Of a stretch of DNA of 64,000 bases, positions 56,881 to 64,000 are shown piece after piece. The position numbers were made by a program, and so were the translations under genes. The notes below the pieces were generated by a model. It saw only the letters and a program-made list of their open reading frames with translations. It did no database searches and was not told the origin of the DNA. The stretch's first letter is position 1, and the number at the start of each line of letters is the position of its first letter. Origin of the DNA: Ipomoea triloba (taxonomy: Eukaryota; Streptophyta; Magnoliopsida; Solanales; Convolvulaceae); the NCBI RefSeq assembly GCF_003576645.1, contig NC_044929.1, forward strand, positions 21,509,138-21,573,137, read 5' to 3'.

Positions 56881-59800
56881 TGGTATACATTTAAACTATT
56901 AGAATTGGATATAATATATTTTAACTCAGTTATAGATACATCGGGTGCTATTCAATTTGGTCATAAGTTCTTGAACTCTTACATTGATAAAGTTAAATGT
57001 TAATTCAATTAGTCGATCTAATAATTCAAAGTAGACCATTTGGATCGGCGCGGTTTAAGAGATCATCATTTTGCAAGATTGAATCGATCAAATGCAGTTA
57101 ATTGGAAGAAAATCATACTAAACTGAACTAAACCTCGAAACGTTGCAAGACTAGGACATCGTATACGTATTTTTTTGACAGAGATATCTTGCCGTCCACT
57201 TGCTACTAATTATCATGACACTAGTACCGAGCCTTATTATAAATAGAGCCTTAATATAAATAGAGCATCTCTCTTCAATTCTATCTCAAATCATCTTCCA
57301 CTTCATATCACAATGTATAGCTTATTAGCTTGTATGTACCAATCTATTATCTCTCCACACTTGTGAAATACATTATACAAGAACTACTAGGTAAAGAAAT
57401 ACATACATTATATTTTGTATTGGTATAGAGATAGAGAAAGGGGGGAGAGAGAGAGAGGTGTTTTTGTGGTGTGGGCCTAGAAAAGGGCCAACCACCATAT
57501 GATCGCACATGCATCCGCATACCCTACCCTACCCCCCCTCCCTCCCACTTGCCTCCTTTTTCCCTTTTCTTTTAATTTCCTCCATTTTTGTGTTAGTTCC
57601 ATTATTGCCTACTATACCTAAGCTATATATTTTGTCACCCCTTCACAACGTTTTCCATTCTGTCCCCTTTTCCTTCTTCCCATAAATCTGCACCCTAAGC
57701 TTCCTCGTACGTACCCAAACCACGGCGGCGCCCAGCCGCAGCTCCGGCGGCGCTTCCCCACCCCCCACCAAAACCCAAAACCCACAACCCCATTATAGAG
57801 AGAGAGAGAGAGAGAGAAAAGAATGGATGTTTGAGTTTAATTCCGTTGTGGGTGGAGAAAGTTAAAGATTACTGTTGATTAAAACATGGGAACAATAGAG
57901 ATGGGGAATTCAAGAATGTCGGTCGAAACTTGATGATGAAGATTGACTTTGTGGGAGTGGGCAGTTTATTTTTATAATATGTTAGTTATTTTTTTTAAGT
58001 ACTATTAACTCTGTTATAATGTAGTATATGTTTATAATTACTATCGCAACTTATTAAAACACAAAGAGTCAATATCGCTCTAAAAGAGTGCAATTGAGTA
58101 CCACTAGATTAGAAGGTCTTTGGCATGTGTTGTTATCCTTAATCATTGTTTAAACATGCTTAATGAAGCTTCTATTCCTATAAATAATTAAATATGTAGC
58201 TACCGGCACAACCACCAATGCTAAAGATAATGCTGATGAAAACCGACCATAGTTTTTTTTTTTTTTTTTAAATATTTAGGTCATCGTACTTTCGTCAAAT
58301 TAATCATAAATTTACAAGACTGTCATGGGTAAATTACGATCACGCAATTAGCCTACTGGTAAGACCCTAGTTTTTATATGCACACAAGAGATTCGGTACA
58401 CACCTTCCATTATCCAGCACATTTTTTTCATTCATATTTTTAGTAGAATTCAAGCTTCACACGTCGCCTTCAGTCATGACATCAAGTCAGACGACAAACC
58501 ACTACGCTAAGCCCTAGATGACACCATAGTAATTTATTGCTTAGGACATGCATTGCACTTTAAAGTTAGAAGTGGAGTAAGTGGTAAGTCAAATAAGACT
58601 CTCTTATATGGGGTAGCTAGGAGCCTTAGAGAAATTTCTTGCTCGAGATATGTGTCGCACTAAAACTTTAATATTAAGAACAAAGAAAGTGTCAATTATG
58701 TCGGTTGATAGCACTCCCTTGAGAGCACAAGATGAGACTTAGGAACACGAAACTTCAATATTGAAGTAATGGAGCAAATGTGAGTCAGCTAGTACGTACT
58801 CTCTAACTTACGGGGACATGACAACCCTTATTTAGAAAATCTCCTGTTTGGGACACGAATCATACCAAAATTTCAATATTAGAAGTGAAGCAAGTGTCAA
58901 GTCAAATAATGTTCTCTTGGCACGATCACCCAAAAATGGAAAGCAATTAATTTCAGTCGTACCAAATTTATAACACTTTTTACATTTACAAAGAATCTTT
59001 CACTCGAACATAATCAAAGAGTCTTTGCAGAAACAATATTTTTAATTATCATTATTTTTCTTCGTTATTAGTGTTTAGTTCTAGCACTCAAAATTCATAC
59101 CCAACATATGTATATCATTATTATCTTTATAAATTAAGTTGTATTATTGGCTAGCTAAAAGAACATTAAAGAAAAAAAAATTAAAAGGAAAAGAGAGATA
59201 TGTGGCCGGGGAGAAACGAAGGAGAAAGAAGACAGTGATTAAAGGTGGGTGAAGACAAATGATGAAATAATCTTGAAATTTAAATTTAAAAAACCACAAC
59301 AAAAAAAGTAACAGAAAACCAGATGCTAACTAACACAACCAGGCTAAGCTCTTTTTATTTTTTATTTTATTTTTATTTTTTTTGTGACATCCTCACTTGT
59401 TGTCTGAGTGTGCATACTAAATAAATTTCGTTTTGTAACTCTAATCAACAAAGGGTCATATAAAGGTCAGCCACTGTTTGAGCATTAATACTGGATAAAA
59501 TTTGCATTAATGTAGGCTTAATTGACAAAAGACTACAATGAGGTAAACCAATATACTCATAGTTGATTTGTTTAAACTAAAAAGGCCAATATGCCAATCT
59601 TACTGAAAATCGAATTTACAACATTATGGTTACTAAATTAACATCCTGATCAATTTAGCTGATGTTGTCCTATGATTAAGTTTTTTGTACGCAGCACGCA
59701 GAAGTGTCCAATTTGGTGTGGTCTTAAAATTATATTAACTTCATTTATCTTTTTATAGGCATCCGAGCAAGTTTATGGAATTTAAGCTATTATTTGTAAA

Positions 59801-60189
59801 ATTGAGAGATGTGAGTTATCAAAACAAATTAAAAATAAAAAGAAAGAAAAGGTGAATTTCAATTCGTAGGTTTGAAGTAAGTTGAAGCTGGTGTCAAATC
59901 ATAGTTTCCTTTTGGTTCAAGTTCTTGTACAGTAGTTATTTGGCAAGCTACATTCATCATATGCAGGTGTAACCAATCCTAGTCTAACGTAACCACAGTG
60001 TCACATGCTACGTATTGTCGTGCTATATATATCAGATTATAATAATATAATATGTATGTATAGTCTAAATCATAAAATATTATAATGTGCAGATTTCACA
60101 CTTATTGTATATGTCATGATTTACGGTAATGTTTACTTTTTGTTTTCTTTTGGGGTTATTAAGACGGGAACAGTCACTCGAAAAGAACA
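56881..60189. other. Intergenic DNA, 3.3 kb
   Basis: It contains a GC- and C-rich patch at 57460-57830 with a (GA)n tract at 57797-57818, which looks like promoter or leader sequence but has no gene after it in either frame. It also holds SINE-B copy 2 (57987-58105). No supported coding region. Confidence 0.4.
57987..58105 (-). mobile_element. SINE-B copy 2 (diverged)
   Basis: Shares with 47124-47255 the T run, 'actctgttataatgtagtat', 'acacaaagagtca' and a weak head. The B-box is eroded. Confidence 0.55.
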
Positions 60190-60199
60190 CTACATTAAC

Positions 60200-60734
60200 G
60201 AGCAAATATCAATTTTAGTCCCACTACTATTGTTTTAGTACCAATTTTCATCCACGACTATTGTTTTAGTGCCAAAATTCATCGCACCGGTCACCCATTC
60301 GTTTAAAACGTGCAAAAATCTAAAATTGTTAAGCGTATTTTCATCATTTTCAACTTAATATCTTAATTTGAGTATGAATAAATGGATTTAAGTCCTAAAA
60401 TCGATCAAAACTCGCAGTTTTCCTCATCATTTTACCTTAATTTGAGGAAGAAAATTGTGAATTGTGATCGATCTTAGGGCTTAAATCTCTTTATTCATGT
60501 TCAAATTTGGGATATTGAGTTGAAAATGATGAAAATACCTTCAAAAAAATTAGATTTCGACACGTTTTAAACGGATGGGTGACCGGCGCGATGAATTTTG
60601 GCGCTAAAACAATAGTCGTGGGACCAAAATTAGTACTAAACAATAGTCGTGGGACCAAAATTGGTAGAAATGAAACATGTGGACCAAAATTGTCATTTTG
60701 CTAATAATCGTGGGACCAAAATTGGTATTTGCTC
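60200..60734. mobile_element. MULE-type MITE with exact 10-bp target duplication
   Basis: A 535-bp foldback element with ends GAGCAAATATCAATTTTAGT and, inverted, GAGCAAATACCAATTTTGGT. It is flanked by CTACATTAAC at 60190-60199 and 60735-60744. The arms pair for most of the element. The right arm repeats 'caatagtcgtgggaccaaaa' in tandem. A 10-bp duplication fits Mutator-like transposition. No coding capacity. Confidence 0.88.
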
Positions 60735-60744
60735 CTACATTAAC

Positions 60745-60959
60745 TATGTTGAATATGTAACCTCCGTTGTCTCAACACCTCCTCCTTCGCTTAGGCTTAG
60801 CCCTTCGCGCGCTTTCTTTCGCCCTAAAATCGTATCGGCTTGGCTTCGCTATCGCGAGTCCCACGTTTCGACCTGACAGAACATCTTAGAGTATGTAAAT
60901 CATGATAATTCAACTAAACACAATGACGAGATCTTTATTTACTGCACACAAAGAATTCA
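60745..60959. other. Short GC-richer spacer
   Basis: It has 'cccttcgcgcgctttctttc' and nearby GC-rich sequence of unknown origin. No gene. Confidence 0.3.
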
Positions 60960-61075
60960 CTTACATTACAAAATTGCTCCTACACTGCTGTAGGTGAGAC
61001 TCAATCACTGATCTTTTTTCTCAAACTTCACCCTGTAACAATTGAACTGTCTATGCGAGTTGTCACCCGTCTTAT
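60960..61075 (-). mobile_element. SINE-A copy 3 (partial, diverged)
   Basis: On the minus strand it has 'attgaactgt' heads and 'gtgatt gagtctcacc' modules of SINE-A, followed by a truncated tail. A second head-like stretch lies just to the right (61075-61130). Confidence 0.45.
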
Positions 61076-61795
61076 CTTTCCACTCGATCATTGATCTTTC
61101 TACCCAAACTTCACCATCTACAGCGTAACTACAAAAAGCATGCATTAGTCAATGTTGATGTTAAGAAATTATAAGTTTAATTTGTCCTCATCCCCAACAG
61201 ATATTTGCCAAAAGTTATGATGGAAAAAAAGAGGGCAAAGATAATGAAATAGTCAAGTGACTAATATGGATCATTTTTATAGTCGATCAATACAGACATA
61301 GACTAAACTATTCCAATATGTCAATAAAAATCTAGACTTGGGTATTATTTGAACACCAAAGATCCTCTAGTTTAACAATATATATAAAGGTATAATAATT
61401 CTATATAAAAGGTTTCAATTTCGTCAATCTCTATTTTATTTTTCCTTGATGTTACAACAAAAAGATAATAATGAATGGTTGAATGAACTTTCTGAAATGA
61501 TAAATGAAAGAACATATAATAATGATTTAAGTCAAATCTACATATTTAATTTAATTAAAACACTTAAATGGGACGTGAAGACTAAATCAATTTTGAACTT
61601 GAGGTGGTTGCAATATAGTATGGAAATAGCAAGGGTAAGATAATTTAATTAAAATTTGATAAAATATTTGGGAAAGTTTGGAGGGCATAATCTAGTATCT
61701 TATCATCAAAATGTGACACTGACTACTAAATAAGTATAAAAAAAAAAAAAAGTTGCACATTCGTTACTAGATGTCACATGTTCAATGGGATTGTT

Positions 61796-61976
61796 TCTTC
61801 CCAAAGGTTCTTAATCCCAAGGGCCCCCCACATCCCGGCCCAACAGAGCATCTGGGGCACAAGGAGGCCCCTCACTTTGAGAGGTTGCTCGCACATTGCC
61901 GCGGGTGAGACTCGATTCTTGGTCTTTTTTCCCAAATTTCATCCATGTGACTAATTGAGCTGCCCATGTGGGCTTC
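61796..61976 (-). mobile_element. SINE-A copy 4
   Basis: The best-preserved copy: on the minus strand it runs CCCACATGGGCAGCTCAATT, then GAATCGAGTCTCACCCGCGG, CCTCTCAAAGTGAGGGGCC and the tail GGCCGGGATGTGGGGGGCCC. The flanks are aatgggattgtt (61784-61795) and aatgagactgtt (61977-61988), a likely 12-bp target duplication with two differences. Confidence 0.7.
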
Positions 61977-61988
61977 AATGAGACTGTT

Positions 61989-63439
61989 GAAGGCTTGGAC
62001 GGCTATAAAGCTCCGTCATCGCTACTAACTATAGTTTTTAGTATGGCGTACGATAAGCGCTTAATCCTGAAAACATAATGCTGCTAGCTAGCAAAAATAT
62101 ATATTTTTTTCCATAGAACACTATGCTCAGTATTGTTTAATATGACACATCCTTTACAAAGTTTGAATTTCTAACTTTGCTGTTGTATTAACAATATGCT
62201 TACCGACCATTTCAAATTCCTGAGTTAATTAAATATATTTTCCATTAAATAAATTATGTGGAGGAGAATTATTGAGATAATGTATGCATGCATGATATAT
62301 ACTTAGGGGGTTGTACGTTGAGATTTCCTTTCAATAACCGACTAGCAAATAGTAAGTTTTTTAATTAATAAATATAATGTAATATAATATAATATAATGC
62401 ATAATCAAACATCTCTTTGCTTTCTCTATCGACAACTTTAGTTTACCTAATTCTTAATCTCCATTTTTCTCCCAACCCATCACTCATCAAGTGTTATGAT
62501 TGGCACCTTAACAACTCAACTCAATCTTCCCCATTATCTTAGATTCTTTTGATACATTAAATGACAAGAAAGAAAACGTTGATCCGATTGAACTCACTGA
62601 TTAAATAAATTAGATATTAATAATGTGTTGACGTTATCGCCTTACTGACTTAAATGATTACTCGATAGATGATATGACAATGGGTGCTTGATATTTACAA
62701 GTCATATATCTTAGTTTAGTTTTGTAATAGTTGTGACCTTGTAAGCTAATTGTATTATGGGAGTAGGTTTTGTACAAAGGTGTTTGGTACTATATTGAGT
62801 ATTTAAATTTATAAAATATTGTGTAACCCATCGCATTTTATTATTGCAAGGGTCCCAACAATATTACATTAAGTATTTAACATTACGACATGCATTACAG
62901 TCAACATTAGACTCGACCTTCATTCTAAATCTTCGACCCTTTTTGGGGTGAAGAAAAACTAGTTTAAAAAGCTATTATTCTTAAACAAATAATCCAAATT
63001 TAGCTTTTCTTTTTAGGTCAAGAAAGTTAGTTGCTTAAAAACCCTATTACCACACACCCTCAAAAAGTAAAGAGATAATCCACATATTTAATACCACATA
63101 TATAGTGTATATGTATGTGTATAGGATTTTTTTTTTTACTCAATACAATTAAGCATGATATATACTTGTTTTTACTAAATACTTCAACAGTGATGTTGAT
63201 AATATATATTTTATACAATCAAATATGATATATGTGTTTTAGAAAAAAAAAAAAAAAAAAAAGAAGAAGATATATGTGATTTAACCAGCACCATCAATAA
63301 TAATAACAACCCATATTTAAATCATAGATCAGAAATGGTAGCAATTTGATAAGTACAACACATAAAGTTTGTACGACAAAATACAATATGTGGAATGCAG
63401 ATAAACAGTCTTTTTCTAATCCAAGGATATCCTCAATAG

Positions 63440-63440
<1 letters not shown>
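61989..63440. other. AT-rich intergenic DNA
   Basis: No gene was recognised. Confidence 0.4.

Positions 63441-63443
<3 letters not shown>

Positions 63444-63511
<68 letters not shown>
63444..63511. repeat. (AT)n microsatellite
   Basis: About 68 bases of AT dinucleotide. Confidence 0.95.
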
Positions 63512-63513
<2 letters not shown>

Positions 63514-63801
63514 GCTAAGGATCCTGGGAAAATAATATCATGAGATAAATAAAAACCAATTCCAGCCTTATATCTGTAAAAGTTGGACGAATCTGGTCAC
63601 ATTTTTAAAAAAATGTGGTTGTATTTTTGTAATTATCATTAACTTCACTATGTAAAGTTGAACACTTAAAATATGTCATCTTTAACAACTAAATATGCAA
63701 ACCTGATAATTTTATAAAATCAACGAAAAAAATAAATTTTAAATCTAATTCATAAATGTTTTTTTTTATTCTAAAAAAAATGTTTTTTTTTAATTTTGAT
63801 A

Positions 63802-63911
<110 letters not shown>

Positions 63912-63967
63912 TGTGTGTTAATCGTGTATACATACATGTAGGAGTATTATGGGAAATTTATATTATG

Positions 63968-63975
<8 letters not shown>

Positions 63976-63999
<24 letters not shown>

Positions 64000-64000
64000 T
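63976..64000. repeat. (AT)n microsatellite at the window edge
   Basis: The run continues to the last base. Confidence 0.9.

Noticed and set aside
57460..57830. A GC-rich patch that could mark a gene start
   Set aside because: No frame with family similarity follows in either direction, and there is no consistent exon structure.
61446..61643. A 65-codon frame (MMLQQKDNNEWLNELSEM)
   Set aside because: No recognised domain, AT-driven composition and no flanking exons found.

Overview
This is plant nuclear DNA. The genes have many short introns with GT-AG borders, AT-rich intergenic DNA surrounds them, and the protein families are plant-specific (lipoxygenase, SCPL carboxypeptidase, SKS cupredoxin, DUF538, plastid BASS carrier, IBH1-type bHLH). 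Plant transposons (Ac-like hAT, Ty1-copia, LINE, Helitron, MULE-type MITEs, tRNA-derived SINEs) are frequent. It is a eudicot, perhaps an asterid of the Solanales; the order is a guess. No prokaryotic, organellar or viral segment was seen.

Host genes, left to right: the last exon of a lipoxygenase (+, 1-425); a complete 14-exon serine carboxypeptidase-like gene (-, 777-5137, 496 aa); a complete 8-exon SKU5-similar gene (-, 19811-23008, 560 aa); a two-exon DUF538 gene (+, 40896-41981, 187 aa); a four-exon plastid BASS1-type carrier gene (+, 46359-48677, 420 aa); and an intronless IBH1-like bHLH gene (-, 55317-55829, 170 aa). Exon joins were worked out by hand from splice sites, phase and family similarity. 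In each complete gene the exons sum to a whole number of codons. The genes look functionally unrelated, as is usual in plants.

Transposon blocks: (1) 5.6-6.2 kb, a copia remnant in which Gag sequence runs directly into the end of RNase H. (2) 7.4-13.7 kb, a 5'-truncated, frameshifted LINE (-) split by an apparently complete 3.86-kb hAT element (8208-12070) with an open 811-codon transposase, 28-bp imperfect terminal repeats and an exact 8-bp target duplication. (3) 14.28-18.95 kb, a second hAT element of another subfamily whose transposase is broken by one frameshift. (4) 27.3-39.7 kb, a Helitron-rich block. It has two Helitron-like 3' ends in opposite orientation, an array of eleven tandem Helitron 5'-end units of about 243 bp, a broken RPA1-like gene, a captured SnRK2 kinase exon fragment, and a 1,883-bp near-identical direct repeat meeting at an 'n'. 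Short elements elsewhere include MULE-type MITEs with 9- and 10-bp target duplications, other foldback MITEs, several SINEs, and long AT microsatellites, especially at the right edge.

The most unusual structures are the eleven-unit Helitron 5'-end array, the four consecutive stem-loops at one end of the intact hAT element, the gene fragments inside the Helitron block, and the two single-'n' positions that each sit between duplicated sequence and so may be assembly joins.
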